From: Terriglobia bacterium
Lineage (GTDB): Bacteria; Acidobacteriota; Terriglobia; Terriglobales; Acidobacteriaceae
Reading direction: 5' to 3'
DNA: 64,000 nt
NCBI GenBank assembly: GCA_032252755.1
Contig: JAVUPY010000067.1
Location: forward strand, 1 to 64,000
Positions 45,276 through 54,213 of the stretch are shown here, piece after piece. Position numbers and translations under genes: made by a program. The notes beneath the pieces are model-generated. The model did no database searches. It was not told where the DNA came from and worked only from the letters and a program-made list of their open reading frames with translations. The first letter of the stretch is position 1; each line of letters begins with the position of its first letter.

Positions 45276-45468
45276 GGAAAATGATTTCCCTTGGGAAAGG
45301 GGATTTCCATCACGAAACGGGGCCAAAACAGGGGTGGTTCTTGGCGCATCCCATTGGGGACGTATCGGTAAGTTATTGTTTTTCAGTGATTTGAACTGAA
45401 GGGAATCCGTTTGCCGCGCGCAATGGGAAAAGGTTTTCCACCCGGAGTTGCCATTAAAGGGGATTTTC
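45276..45468. promoter_or_regulatory. GGAAA-N4/5-TTTCC palindromes, candidate enhancer sites
   Basis: GGAAAATGATTTCC (45276-45289), GGAAAGGGGATTTCC (45294-45308) and GGAAAAGGTTTTCC (45426-45439) are inverted repeats of one type. AAAGGGGATTTTC (45456-45468) is a weaker relative. They lie about 60-250 bp upstream of both divergent sigma-54 promoters, where activators usually bind. The 495-bp gap 45160-45654 has no gene. Confidence 0.6.
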
Positions 45469-45545
45469 TAGAGGAACGTACCTTCCGTCGGAACCGGATA
45501 GAGGTATCTCTTTGAGTTCATTGAGGCGGGGACGCTTGGGGAGCT

Positions 45546-45562
45546 CTGGTACGGCATTTGCA
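45546..45562 (+). promoter_or_regulatory. Sigma-54 promoter of the exopolysaccharide operon
   Basis: CTGGTACGGCATTTGCA differs from YTGGCACGRNNNTTGCW at one position only, with GG (45548) and GC (45560) correctly spaced. Transcription would start near 45573, about 80 bp before the start at 45655. Confidence 0.8.
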
Positions 45563-45654
45563 ATAGACCGTAGCGAGAGTATCTCGGTTCGAGTAGCAAT
45601 TCAGTTAAGCGAGAGCCATAGTCGACCGGAGTAATCGCTGGTCGGATTTAGGTC

Positions 45655-46548
45655 ATGAGCAATCTCACGCAGGTCATTGCAGAATTGGCGGCAAGTGACG
45701 TTCCGGTGCTGCTCCTGGGCGAACCGGGGGTCGGCAAGCACCTGGTTGCGCGGCAAATCCACGACGCCGCGCCGTGGCGCGCGTCGCAGTTCCTGCACTG
45801 CCGGTGCCGACACGCGGATGAGGCGGCGATTCGGCGGGTTTTCGAAGCCGAGAGCGAGCGCACGAAAGAGCCCTACACTGCATATTTCGAGGGGCTGGAA
45901 GAGCTTTCCGCAACAGGCCAGAGAGCATTGCTGAACTGCATGGATGGCCAGAAGGATCGTGGGCCCTGTCCGCGAGTGATTGCTTCGGGGACGACGGACC
46001 TTGAGATGGAAGTACGATCGGGGCGGTTCCGCGAGGATCTTTACTACCGGCTCAGCGGAATCTGCTTCACTATCCCGCCGTTGCGTCACCGAAGAGAAGA
46101 TCTGTGCCAGTTGGCAGATGAATTTCTTGAAAAGTTTGCGGCCCAATTCAGCCGGCCTAAGCCGCCGTTGAGCCCGGCGCTGACGCGTTTTCTTTCGTCC
46201 CATCCGTGGAGTGGAAACCTGGATGAGTTGGAAGATGCAATGCGGACAGTAGTGGCGGTAGGCAACGTTCAGGTGGCGATCTCAGCCTTGCGAAATTCGC
46301 AGTCGAATGGCAATGGCCGCGAGAAGCGCAATGGGTGGGAAACGGTTTCGCTGAAGCAGGCGGCCCGCGCGGCGTCACAGAGGGCCGAACGGGAACTGAT
46401 TCTAAAAGTCCTTTCGAAGACCAATTGGAATCGCAAGAAGGCGGCTGAAGAACTGCGCATCAGCTATAAGGCACTTTTGTATAAGCTTCGAGAAATTGGC
46501 TCGACCCCGTCAGCACTGGTCGGGCAGCAGGAGGGTAAGTCGGAATGA
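45655..46548 (+). CDS. Degenerate enhancer-binding-type AAA+ / Fis protein without the sigma-54 loop
   Basis: A 297-residue relative of sigma-54 activators. Walker A GEPGVGKH is at 22-29, but the segment that should hold ELFGYE-GAFTGA is replaced by unrelated sequence (about 50-72), and Walker B reads AYFEGLEE instead of LFLDEIGE. The RFREDLYYRLSG and PPLRHRREDL elements and the Fis helix-turn-helix (TNWNRKKAAEELRISYKAL) are kept. It probably binds DNA but cannot remodel sigma-54 polymerase itself. It is first in the EPS operon and overlaps the next gene by 4 bp. Confidence 0.8.
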   Translation: MSNLTQVIAELAASDVPVLLLGEPGVGKHLVARQIHDAAPWRASQFLHCRCRHADEAAIRRVFEAESERTKEPYTAYFEGLEELSATGQRALLNCMDGQKDRGPCPRVIASGTTDLEMEVRSGRFREDLYYRLSGICFTIPPLRHRREDLCQLADEFLEKFAAQFSRPKPPLSPALTRFLSSHPWSGNLDELEDAMRTVVAVGNVQVAISALRNSQSNGNGREKRNGWETVSLKQAARAASQRAERELILKVLSKTNWNRKKAAEELRISYKALLYKLREIGSTPSALVGQQEGKSE

Positions 46549-47132
46549 AGAGACTGGCACTTGTTCTTTTATTGGCGATCTGCTCGCTCCCGGCCTGGTC
46601 GCAAGGAAAGACGGCGAATGAGACGCCAACGAAATCCGCTACTGACGATCCGACGTACGTGATCGGACCTGAAGATATGCTCAACATCGCAGTCTGGAAG
46701 GAGCCCGATTTTTCCAGCACGGTTCCGGTGCGGCCGGACGGCAAGATATCGCTGCCGTTATTGGGGGATGTAGAGGCGTCTGGAAGGACGCCGGGCCAAC
46801 TTGCTCAGGACCTCACGGTGAGGCTAAAGAAGTACATCGACGATCCCCATGTCACTGTGGTGGTGACCGCGATCAACAGCAAGCGGGTGTACATCCTGGG
46901 CGAGGTCAATCATCCGGGCACGATGAACATGTCTCCGGATATGACGGTGCTGCAGGCGATCTCGGCGGCTGGTGGACCGACAGCGTACGCCAACACGAAA
47001 AAGATCACGATACTCCGCACCGTCGCCGGACAGCAGAAGAAATACGCCTTCAATTACAAGGAAGTCATTAAGGGCAACGATATACAGCAGAATATCGTGC
47101 TGCAGTCGGGAGACACGATTGTTGTTCCGTAA
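46545..47132 (+). CDS. Polysaccharide export protein (Wza-like, SLBB domain)
   Basis: A 195-residue exported protein. The signal peptide ends near AWSQ without a lipobox Cys. The polysaccharide-export domain starts at YVIGPEDMLNIAVWKEPDF and an SLBB domain follows (KRVYILGEVNHPGTMNM). It is shorter than E. coli Wza, as in EpsE/PEP-CTERM loci, so the outer-membrane channel is probably completed by the beta-barrel encoded next. Confidence 0.9.
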   Translation: MKRLALVLLLAICSLPAWSQGKTANETPTKSATDDPTYVIGPEDMLNIAVWKEPDFSSTVPVRPDGKISLPLLGDVEASGRTPGQLAQDLTVRLKKYIDDPHVTVVVTAINSKRVYILGEVNHPGTMNMSPDMTVLQAISAAGGPTAYANTKKITILRTVAGQQKKYAFNYKEVIKGNDIQQNIVLQSGDTIVVP

Positions 47133-47145
47133 CAAGGAAACAAAC

Positions 47146-48480
47146 ATGAAATATGCTGCAATCATTTTGTTAATGCTGTTGGCGGCCGGCAGTGCGATGG
47201 CGCAGACACAGTCGGCACCACCCGCGCCAGTCGCGGGATCGGTGCCGGATCAACCTGAGACTCCGACTTACGAACCCATGGATCAGCCTCTGTCAGGTGT
47301 GGAGACGCAAGATATCGGGTGGTCGTCGGAATCTCGAAACACCTTCGTTCCGTTCGTAACGGCTTCGGGAGGATGGGAGTCGAATGCACCTCATCTGTCA
47401 GGAACAAGTTCCACGACTGCCGGGTCCGGGATTGCGAATCTTGCGGGTGGTTTGACGCTGAATCGAATGTCTGGGACGGGCAATGTGACTTCGCTCGAGT
47501 ACATGGGTGGTGGACAGCTCTACACGGTCGATTCGAACCTGAACGGGCAGTTCCAGCGGCTGAACTTTTCGCAACGGTTATTGGCTGGAAGGTGGTCGTT
47601 CCTGCTGTCGGACGGGTTCTCGTATCAGAAAGACGCATTTGCAGCTGCGGCGCCCATGTTGTTTCCGGGTGTGTACTTCGGTCCGGGAGGGACTTTCTAC
47701 CGTCCCGGAGTGACTCCGGGCGAATCGATCATTGGGCAGAACACGCCTCGCATCAACAATTCTTCGACCGGGCAGGTTACGTACGGTTTCAGCCGAGCGA
47801 CATCGCTGACGACGAATTTTTCGTATGGGGTACTTCACTATCTCGACAGCGCTGTTTATCTCAGTAATCGGCAGTTGTCAGGTGGAGGGGGGCTGGACCA
47901 CCGTTTTGGACGCGACACCCTGGGGCTGAACTATGAATTCACGAGATTCTCATACGACGATATCCCGGTGAAGTTTGATTCGCATACTACGCAAGTTGTG
48001 TTCAGTCATGTACTGACCGGCCGGTGGTCGTTTGAGGCGGGCGGCGGGCCTTCGATTCTCGTCAGCGACTACTCGCTCTACAAAATGACGCGAGTATATG
48101 GCAGCGGACACGCGGCATTGCACTACAAAGTGCCGATGACCGATTTGACCCTGCGGTATGGGCGATCGGTTACGAACGGCTCCGGGGTGCTGCCGGGGGC
48201 GATCACCGACGATGTGGGCTTCATGGGCAATCGCGGGCTGAGCCGCGCGACATCCGTCAACTTCTCCGGGGGTTACTCTCGTAATTCGGGAGTATTTGTC
48301 AATTCGAGTTTTAATACCTTCTACGTGGGAGCCGGGGTTTCGCAGAAACTTGGCCGATACGCCAGCGTGTCTTTTGGATACACAGGCCAGCGGCAAACAG
48401 GAAGTGCATCTTCGGGGCTGACCCGTCATTCGGTACTGGTGTCATTCAAGTGGAGTTTCAGGCCGATCATGTTGCGGTGA
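47146..48480 (+). CDS. Outer-membrane beta-barrel protein of the EPS operon
   Basis: A 444-residue protein with a signal peptide (cut near AMAQ), starting at 47146 after AAGGAAA. After a Pro-rich linker come alternating amphipathic strands rich in Tyr, Phe and Gly (TLGLNYEFTRFSYDDI, HALHYKVP-type) and a C-terminal aromatic/basic end KWSFRPIMLR. The place between export protein and Wzz suggests an outer-membrane channel or EpsL-like factor. Confidence 0.75.
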   Translation: MKYAAIILLMLLAAGSAMAQTQSAPPAPVAGSVPDQPETPTYEPMDQPLSGVETQDIGWSSESRNTFVPFVTASGGWESNAPHLSGTSSTTAGSGIANLAGGLTLNRMSGTGNVTSLEYMGGGQLYTVDSNLNGQFQRLNFSQRLLAGRWSFLLSDGFSYQKDAFAAAAPMLFPGVYFGPGGTFYRPGVTPGESIIGQNTPRINNSSTGQVTYGFSRATSLTTNFSYGVLHYLDSAVYLSNRQLSGGGGLDHRFGRDTLGLNYEFTRFSYDDIPVKFDSHTTQVVFSHVLTGRWSFEAGGGPSILVSDYSLYKMTRVYGSGHAALHYKVPMTDLTLRYGRSVTNGSGVLPGAITDDVGFMGNRGLSRATSVNFSGGYSRNSGVFVNSSFNTFYVGAGVSQKLGRYASVSFGYTGQRQTGSASSGLTRHSVLVSFKWSFRPIMLR

Positions 48481-48513
48481 TCGAAACAGGGGAGTGAGGG
48501 TGAAGGAGTTTTC

Positions 48514-50016
48514 ATGCTAGGCAGCCGACAATTAACGTGGTCCGACTACGTCTCGATGGCGCGACGGCGCTGGTGGATTATTGCGATTCCAACGATTTTG
48601 GCGCCCATTCTGGCGTACGTGGGTTCGCTTTGGATTCCCAATCAGTACACGTCGAAGACATCGGTTTTGGTGCAGCAGCAGAGAGTGCCCGACAGTTTCG
48701 TAAAGCCGGTAGTGGAAGAACAGATCAATGAGCGGCTGGCCACGATGCAAGAGCAGATTCTGAGTCGGACCCGGCTGCAACCAGTAATAGAAAGAGATGG
48801 ACTCTACAAAAGCGACGTAGGAAAAGTTCCCATGGAAGACTTGCTCAATCGTATGCGCAAGTCGATCACTGTGAGCCCGGTACGCGCCGATTTTGGCGAT
48901 CGGACGGGAGGGCTGCCTGGCTTCTACATTACCTTTACGGCAGACGACCCGAAGGTAGCGCAGCAGGTGTGCGGCGAAATCACGTCGATGTTCGTGAACG
49001 AGAATCTCCGGAGCCGTGAGCAACACGCGCAAGGGACGACGGACTTCCTCAAATCGCAGGTTGACGACGCGAAGCGCGTCCTCGACGAGCAGGATGCCAA
49101 ACTGGCGGCGTTCAAGGACAAGTATCTGAACCAGCTTCCGGGCGATGAGCAGACGAATTTGACGATGTTGAATTCTTTGAACAATCGCATGGAAGCAATC
49201 AACCAGTCGATTTCAGCGGCTCAGCAGCAGAAGACTTTCACCGAAGGGATGCTGGCACGGCAGACGGCGGAGTGGAAGGGTTCGCAGATGGAGGGCTCCA
49301 TCGGTGCCCCCGCCGATCTGCAGAAGCAGCGGACGCAGTTGCAGGCGCAATTGCTCGATCTTGAAACGCGTTACACGGCCGACCATCCGGATGTCATCAA
49401 GACGAAAAATCTGCTCTCGGAATTGGACAAGAAGATAGCGGCGGCGAATGCAGTGGTGAACGATCCGAAGGGTAGCGTAGTGGATCCGGCCTCGGAGCCC
49501 AAAGAACTGGTGCAGATGCGGCTGTCGCTGAAAGCGATCGACGAGTCGATCAAGAACAAGCAAAAGGAACAGGCGGAGGTTCAGAGAGAGATCCGGTTGT
49601 ATCAAGGAAGAATCTCGGCCAGTCCGCAGGTCGAAGAAGAGTACAAGGGCCTCACCCGAGATCACTTGACCGCGCAGGCGTTTTACGAAGACCTGCTAAA
49701 GAAGCAGCGGGAATCGGAAATGGCCACGGACCTGGAGCGGCGTCAGGAAGGCGAACAGTTCAGGGTGCTGGATCCCCCCAGCCTTCCGGAGCGGCCCACG
49801 TTCCCGAACCGTCTAAACATTGCGTTGGGTGGGTTGGTATTCGGTTTCTGCCTGGGCGGTGGGATCTCGTTCCTGTTGGAAGCAAAGGACCAGTCATTCC
49901 GCACGGAGGCTGATGTTCTTGCGGTTCTGAAAATGCCTGTCCTGGTCAGCCTTCCGAAACTGCCAGACGCGGCAGCAATAGAAGAGACCAAAGAAAAAGA
50001 GTTGGTGAACGCCTAG
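48514..50016 (+). CDS. Wzz/GumC-type chain-length determinant (EpsF-like)
   Basis: A 500-residue inner-membrane protein with membrane segments near 23-42 and 424-446, an N-terminal Wzz domain (YTSKTSVLVQQQRVP), a long coiled coil in the periplasm (about 190-390, DDAKRVLDEQDAKLAAFKDKY) and the GNVR-like proline-rich end LDPPSLPERPTFPN. No kinase domain is fused; the kinase is encoded separately two genes on. GAAGGAG precedes the ATG. Confidence 0.9.
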   Translation: MLGSRQLTWSDYVSMARRRWWIIAIPTILAPILAYVGSLWIPNQYTSKTSVLVQQQRVPDSFVKPVVEEQINERLATMQEQILSRTRLQPVIERDGLYKSDVGKVPMEDLLNRMRKSITVSPVRADFGDRTGGLPGFYITFTADDPKVAQQVCGEITSMFVNENLRSREQHAQGTTDFLKSQVDDAKRVLDEQDAKLAAFKDKYLNQLPGDEQTNLTMLNSLNNRMEAINQSISAAQQQKTFTEGMLARQTAEWKGSQMEGSIGAPADLQKQRTQLQAQLLDLETRYTADHPDVIKTKNLLSELDKKIAAANAVVNDPKGSVVDPASEPKELVQMRLSLKAIDESIKNKQKEQAEVQREIRLYQGRISASPQVEEEYKGLTRDHLTAQAFYEDLLKKQRESEMATDLERRQEGEQFRVLDPPSLPERPTFPNRLNIALGGLVFGFCLGGGISFLLEAKDQSFRTEADVLAVLKMPVLVSLPKLPDAAAIEETKEKELVNA

Positions 50017-50025
50017 CGAGAGAAC

Positions 50026-50934
50026 ATGTACAAGCGATTCTACGGATTACAAGCAAACCCGTTCAATCTGAACCCCGACCCGCGATTCCTTTACGAATCG
50101 CGGTGGGTCGAGGAAGCGCTGGCGTGCCTGAAGTACGGAATCGAAAGCCGCAAGGGATTCGTAATGTTGACGGGCGAGGTGGGAACGGGCAAGACCACCC
50201 TGTTGAACAAACTGCTGCGGTTCTTGCGCGCGAAGGGGCTGTCGACAGCATACGTCTTCAATCCCCGTCTCAAAGTCATGGAGTTCCTGCAGTACATGAT
50301 GGCGGATTTTGGCCTGCCAGTCGATTCGAATGGAAAAGCCGCCTACCTGCAGCGTTTGAACCAGTTCTTGCTGGAGCGGTACAGCGCCGGAAAGACTGCG
50401 GTGCTGATTGTGGATGAAGCACAGAACCTTTCGACGGACGTCCTGGAAGAGATCCGGATGTTAACGAATCTCGAGACCTCGACCGAAAAACTGCTGCAGA
50501 TCATCTTGTGCGGGCAGCCCGAACTCGAGACGAAGATGAAGGATCCGAGCTTGCGGCAGCTTCGGCAAAGAATTGCGATTCGTGCGAAGACGCACGCGCT
50601 GAACCTGGAAGAAACAGGCAAGTACATTCAGGTACGGCTGGCGATCGCGGGGGCAGCTGCGGATCCTGTTTTCAACCAGGAAGCGATCGAAACGATCTTC
50701 GAGTTTTCGCGTGGGATTCCGCGTGTCATCAACCTGATGTGTGAGCACGCGCTGATCACTGGGTTTGCCGATCAGTTAAGACCGATTCCGGCGCGTGTTC
50801 TGAGGCAAGTCGCAAAGGAGTTTGAGTTGGACATTATCCCGCCCGTGAGAGACGCAGGCGAAAACATGTCCCTGGTAGAAGCATTGAACTACACCTCGCG
50901 CAACGAAGAAAGTGACAATGGAGCGGACTCATGA
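50026..50934 (+). CDS. ExeA-like ATPase of PEP-CTERM loci
   Basis: A 302-residue AAA-type ATPase. The start MYKRFYGLQANPFNLNPDP is the family hallmark; Walker A GEVGTGKTT is at 50-58 and Walker B VLIVDEAQNL follows, with CGQPELETKM later. The proteins resemble the ExeA/GspA ATPase and occur in exosortase-EPS loci, where they may energise assembly of the export machine. It overlaps the next gene by 4 bp (ATGA). Confidence 0.92.
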   Translation: MYKRFYGLQANPFNLNPDPRFLYESRWVEEALACLKYGIESRKGFVMLTGEVGTGKTTLLNKLLRFLRAKGLSTAYVFNPRLKVMEFLQYMMADFGLPVDSNGKAAYLQRLNQFLLERYSAGKTAVLIVDEAQNLSTDVLEEIRMLTNLETSTEKLLQIILCGQPELETKMKDPSLRQLRQRIAIRAKTHALNLEETGKYIQVRLAIAGAAADPVFNQEAIETIFEFSRGIPRVINLMCEHALITGFADQLRPIPARVLRQVAKEFELDIIPPVRDAGENMSLVEALNYTSRNEESDNGADS

Positions 50935-51857
50935 GCCGGATTCACGACGCATTAAAGAAAGCGGAAGAAGAGAAGATGCAAAAGAGTCCGGCGGAGACGC
51001 CAGAAGTTCAGCCGGTCGCATATGTCGCGGAGGAACCTACTCATGAGGCGGCAGCGGCAATCGTGGAGCCGATTTCCGCCGGGCAGCAGACAGTGGTGTC
51101 GCCGGTGCACGCGGAAGCGGCACTGCAGCGATGCGCATCGGTTCAGTGGCGTCCCGACCGGCGCGTCGCACTGTTCCTGGATGCAAATTCGCAGGTCGCA
51201 CCGGGCATGGAAGAATTCCGCACGTTGCGCGCGAGACTGTTCCAGATGAGGGCGAAAAAGCCCCTGAAGTCGATACTCGTTTCCAGTGCTCTGCCGGACG
51301 AGGGCAAGAGTTTCGTTTCCGGGAACCTGGCGCAAGTGTTTGCGAGGCAGCGCGGGGGGAGAACGCTTCTTATCGATTGTGATCTTCGCAAGCCGCAGTT
51401 GCACGAGGTCCTGGGCGCACCTAGGACCCCAGGAGTTTCAGAGTATCTGCAAGGGACCGTGGACGAGTACTCGATCATTCAAAAATCCGGCTATGACGAT
51501 CTCTTCTTCATTCCCGGTGGCGAAGTTAGTCCGAGCACCCCGGAATTGATTGGAAACGGGAAGCTGAAGACGCTTCTGCAGAATGTTGGGCCGCTATTCA
51601 GTTGGATTGTGCTGGATTCTTCGCCGACTGCTCCGGTATCGGATGCTTCGCGCATAGCAGAATTTTGCGACGGAGTGATCCTGGTTGTTCGAGCGGCCTC
51701 GACGCCGGCGTCGATGGCGGAAATGGCAAAGCGTGAGTTCCGAGACAGGCCGATTTTAGGAGTTGTGCTGAACCAGGTATCGCAGTCGGAACCCACCTAT
51801 TCGAAGTACTACTACAGCCAGTACGGGCAAGGTAAGCATACTAAACATAAGCAGTAG
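50931..51857 (+). CDS. Bacterial tyrosine autokinase (CpsD/CapB type)
   Basis: A 308-residue BY-kinase. Walker A SALPDEGKS is at 119-127, Walker A' LLIDCDLRKP at 146-155, and Walker B-type WIVLDSSPTAP follows. The C-terminal tail has a Tyr cluster (YSKYYYSQYG), the usual autophosphorylation site. It acts with the Wzz-type protein at 48514 to control polymer length and export. The N-terminal 80 residues are a less conserved linker beginning SRIHDALKKAEEEK. Confidence 0.92.
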   Translation: MSRIHDALKKAEEEKMQKSPAETPEVQPVAYVAEEPTHEAAAAIVEPISAGQQTVVSPVHAEAALQRCASVQWRPDRRVALFLDANSQVAPGMEEFRTLRARLFQMRAKKPLKSILVSSALPDEGKSFVSGNLAQVFARQRGGRTLLIDCDLRKPQLHEVLGAPRTPGVSEYLQGTVDEYSIIQKSGYDDLFFIPGGEVSPSTPELIGNGKLKTLLQNVGPLFSWIVLDSSPTAPVSDASRIAEFCDGVILVVRAASTPASMAEMAKREFRDRPILGVVLNQVSQSEPTYSKYYYSQYGQGKHTKHKQ

Positions 51858-51886
51858 ATACCCGAAGTACGCATGACGGCTCCCGA

Positions 51887-53257
51887 ATGATTCGCCTGTT
51901 CCAAGTCTATTACCCGGTTCGCACGCTGGTACTGCTCGGCGGCGAACTGTTGCTGTTGGTCGCGTCTTTTATTAGCGCGACGGTAATCCGATTGGGCCCG
52001 GATTCAGAGCTGACGCTGCGCTATGAAAACGGCCTGGCCAAGCTTCTCATTGTTTCGATACTGGCCATCATCTCGGCCTATTATTTCGATCTCTACTCTC
52101 CGCAGAACCTCCGCTCAAAGAACGAAACATACTTCCGCCTTTTGCTGCTGTTTGGGACGATGTGCCTGGTTCTGTCTGCGGTCGGATACTTCTTTCCCGA
52201 GTTCTTCTTCGGCCGCGGAATATTCACGCTCGGCATGATCATCGCGACCATCTCGGTGTTGTGTTGGCGCGGACTGTATGTGTGGCTGCTAAGAAAGCCG
52301 TTTCTCCGTGAGCAGGTGTACGTTCTCGGTTCCGGGCCCAAGGCTGGACGCTTCGTGGACGCTATCCGGGACCGAACCGATCTGGGAATGGACATCATTG
52401 GATGGACGGGCGCGAGCAACAGCCTCGAAAGCATGGAATCGCTGACAACGGCGATCAACAACCTGAGCGACGGACGTGTGCAGCGCGTTGTAGTGGCGGT
52501 CAGTGAGCGCCGCGCAACCCTCCCTGTGCGCGAGATGCTGGATCTTCGCCTTAAAGGTGTAAAGATTGAAGATTCCACGCTGCTGCTGGAGAAAATCAGC
52601 GGGAAGATCGACGTCGACGACCTCAGGCCCAGCGCGATGATCTTTTCCGAAGGGTTCAAGGTGAACGAGGGGATGCTGGTGATGCGGCGCGCAGTTTCGA
52701 TCCTCGCGAGCCTGATTCTGCTGCTTTGCTTTGCTCCACTGCTGCCTTTCATCGTTCTCGCGATCAAGCTGACGTCGCCGGGGCCGGTGCTGTTTTCTCA
52801 AAACAGAGTCGGGAAGAACGGACGGATTTTCAAGCTGTACAAGTTCAGAACGATGCGCCAGGACGCCGAGGCAGGAACCGGCGCAGTTTGGGCGCAACAG
52901 AACGATCCTCGTATCACTACTGTCGGGAGATTCCTGCGGAAGACGCGCCTGGATGAGATTCCGCAATTGTGGAACGTGCTGAAGGGAGATATGGGGTTCG
53001 TTGGCCCGCGCCCAGAACGGCCGGAATTCGTGCAGTGGCTGGTCGATGCGATTCCGTATTACAACCTGCGTCACATCATTCGTCCGGGCATCACGGGCTG
53101 GGCGCAGACCAAGTACCAATACGGAGCTTCGCTGGAAGAGACACAACAGAAGCTCAGTTACGACCTGTACTATATCAAGCACATCTCCGTGATGTTGGAC
53201 TTGATGATTATTTTCGGGACCATCAAGACGGTTATCCTGCGTCGCGGTGCCCAATGA
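51887..53257 (+). CDS. Undecaprenyl-phosphate sugar transferase (EpsB/WcaJ-like, XrtA-associated)
   Basis: A 456-residue polyprenyl sugar-1-phosphate transferase. Four membrane segments and a CoA-binding-like domain (about 145-260) precede another membrane helix and the catalytic domain with [24 protein letters not shown] and GPRPERPEF. It should start the repeat unit on undecaprenyl phosphate. Last gene of the rightward operon; 5 bp after its stop the convergent deacetylase ends. Confidence 0.92.
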   Translation: MIRLFQVYYPVRTLVLLGGELLLLVASFISATVIRLGPDSELTLRYENGLAKLLIVSILAIISAYYFDLYSPQNLRSKNETYFRLLLLFGTMCLVLSAVGYFFPEFFFGRGIFTLGMIIATISVLCWRGLYVWLLRKPFLREQVYVLGSGPKAGRFVDAIRDRTDLGMDIIGWTGASNSLESMESLTTAINNLSDGRVQRVVVAVSERRATLPVREMLDLRLKGVKIEDSTLLLEKISGKIDVDDLRPSAMIFSEGFKVNEGMLVMRRAVSILASLILLLCFAPLLPFIVLAIKLTSPGPVLFSQNRVGKNGRIFKLYKFRTMRQDAEAGTGAVWAQQNDPRITTVGRFLRKTRLDEIPQLWNVLKGDMGFVGPRPERPEFVQWLVDAIPYYNLRHIIRPGITGWAQTKYQYGASLEETQQKLSYDLYYIKHISVMLDLMIIFGTIKTVILRRGAQ

Positions 53258-53262
53258 GTTGG

Positions 53263-54147
53263 TCAGAAAGAAAGAGGTTGGGAAGGCAACTCGCGACTGG
53301 AGAGGTCATTCTGCAGAATCGTTCCCAGGGGAACGAACTTGCGTCCGCGAAGCAGCTCCGACAACCGCGCTTCCATCTGTTCGATGTTGCGATAATGGCG
53401 CAAACGCGATTTCAACGGAGCTGCGACTCGCGGCTGCTGCGGGTCGATTTCCCACGGGTGCAAGTAGATCAGGATCGGGCGTCGGTCCGCTTCCACAACG
53501 CGGCGAGCCGCCCATCGATGGAACCACATCGGCAGGTTGCGAAGAGAGCCCCCGCCGCAGGCTGGAAGATTGCGTCCGAGTACCCTCACGGTCATTGGCG
53601 GAATTTCGCAGAGAGTCTTCAAATGATCGATCTGCCAACGGAATGGGAAACGTGGTGCGCCAGGAATTCCGTAAAGGTCGTGCAGCACCGGAAAGACGCT
53701 GGAATCGTAGAGGAAACCTTCTTCTTCGAGAATTGGTATAGCCCAGAGGGTCTCACGAACAATAGAGAACGTAGGGGCACGATAGGAGGTCGGCTGTTCC
53801 CCGCAAGCATTTGCGATTGCCGCTATCGCACGTCGCGTATCGGCGCGAAATTCGTCAGGAGTAAGCCGGTGGATTCGGCGGTGGAGAAAGCTGTGGCAGC
53901 CGATCTCGTGACCGGCAGCGCGGATCTCGCGAACGATCGCGGGGTAGCGCTCTGCGACCCACCCGAGAACAAAAAATGTCCCGTGCGCGTCAAATCTCCC
54001 CAAAAGTTCGAGAAGCCGGCGAGTATTGTCAACGACGCGGCTGGGGAAATCGGACCACGATTCCGGCTTGACCTGGCCTGCGAAGGCTTCGACCTGGAAG
54101 TAATCTTCTACGTCTACACTCAGGCCATGCAGTTGCGTTTCATTCAT
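53263..54147 (-). CDS. Polysaccharide deacetylase (XrtA-locus type)
   Basis: A 294-residue NodB-fold enzyme. SVDVEDYFQVEAF at the start, THGTFFVLG-like DAHGTFFVLGWVAERYP, HEIGCHSFLHRRI and SYRAPTFSIV are the metal-site and active-site motifs; the C-terminus matches the DUF3473 tail of exosortase-locus deacetylases. No signal peptide, so it would act in the cytoplasm. It lies on the opposite strand within the locus, divergent from the ligase gene. Confidence 0.9.
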   Translation of the reverse strand: MNETQLHGLSVDVEDYFQVEAFAGQVKPESWSDFPSRVVDNTRRLLELLGRFDAHGTFFVLGWVAERYPAIVREIRAAGHEIGCHSFLHRRIHRLTPDEFRADTRRAIAAIANACGEQPTSYRAPTFSIVRETLWAIPILEEEGFLYDSSVFPVLHDLYGIPGAPRFPFRWQIDHLKTLCEIPPMTVRVLGRNLPACGGGSLRNLPMWFHRWAARRVVEADRRPILIYLHPWEIDPQQPRVAAPLKSRLRHYRNIEQMEARLSELLRGRKFVPLGTILQNDLSSRELPSQPLSF

Positions 54148-54213
54148 ATGGTCAGCATTTTTGCAATACTGTATCGATTGCGAACTCGAGACAGGGGATC
54201 GTTATAGATACTT

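Noticed and set aside
54160-54185. TGGTCAGCATTTTTGCA as a sigma-54 promoter for the ligase gene
   Set aside because: GG and GC are 11 bp apart; spacing is strict for this sigma factor.
52969-54207. A 412-codon plus-strand frame
   Set aside because: It crosses the end of the sugar transferase and is antisense to the deacetylase, both well supported.
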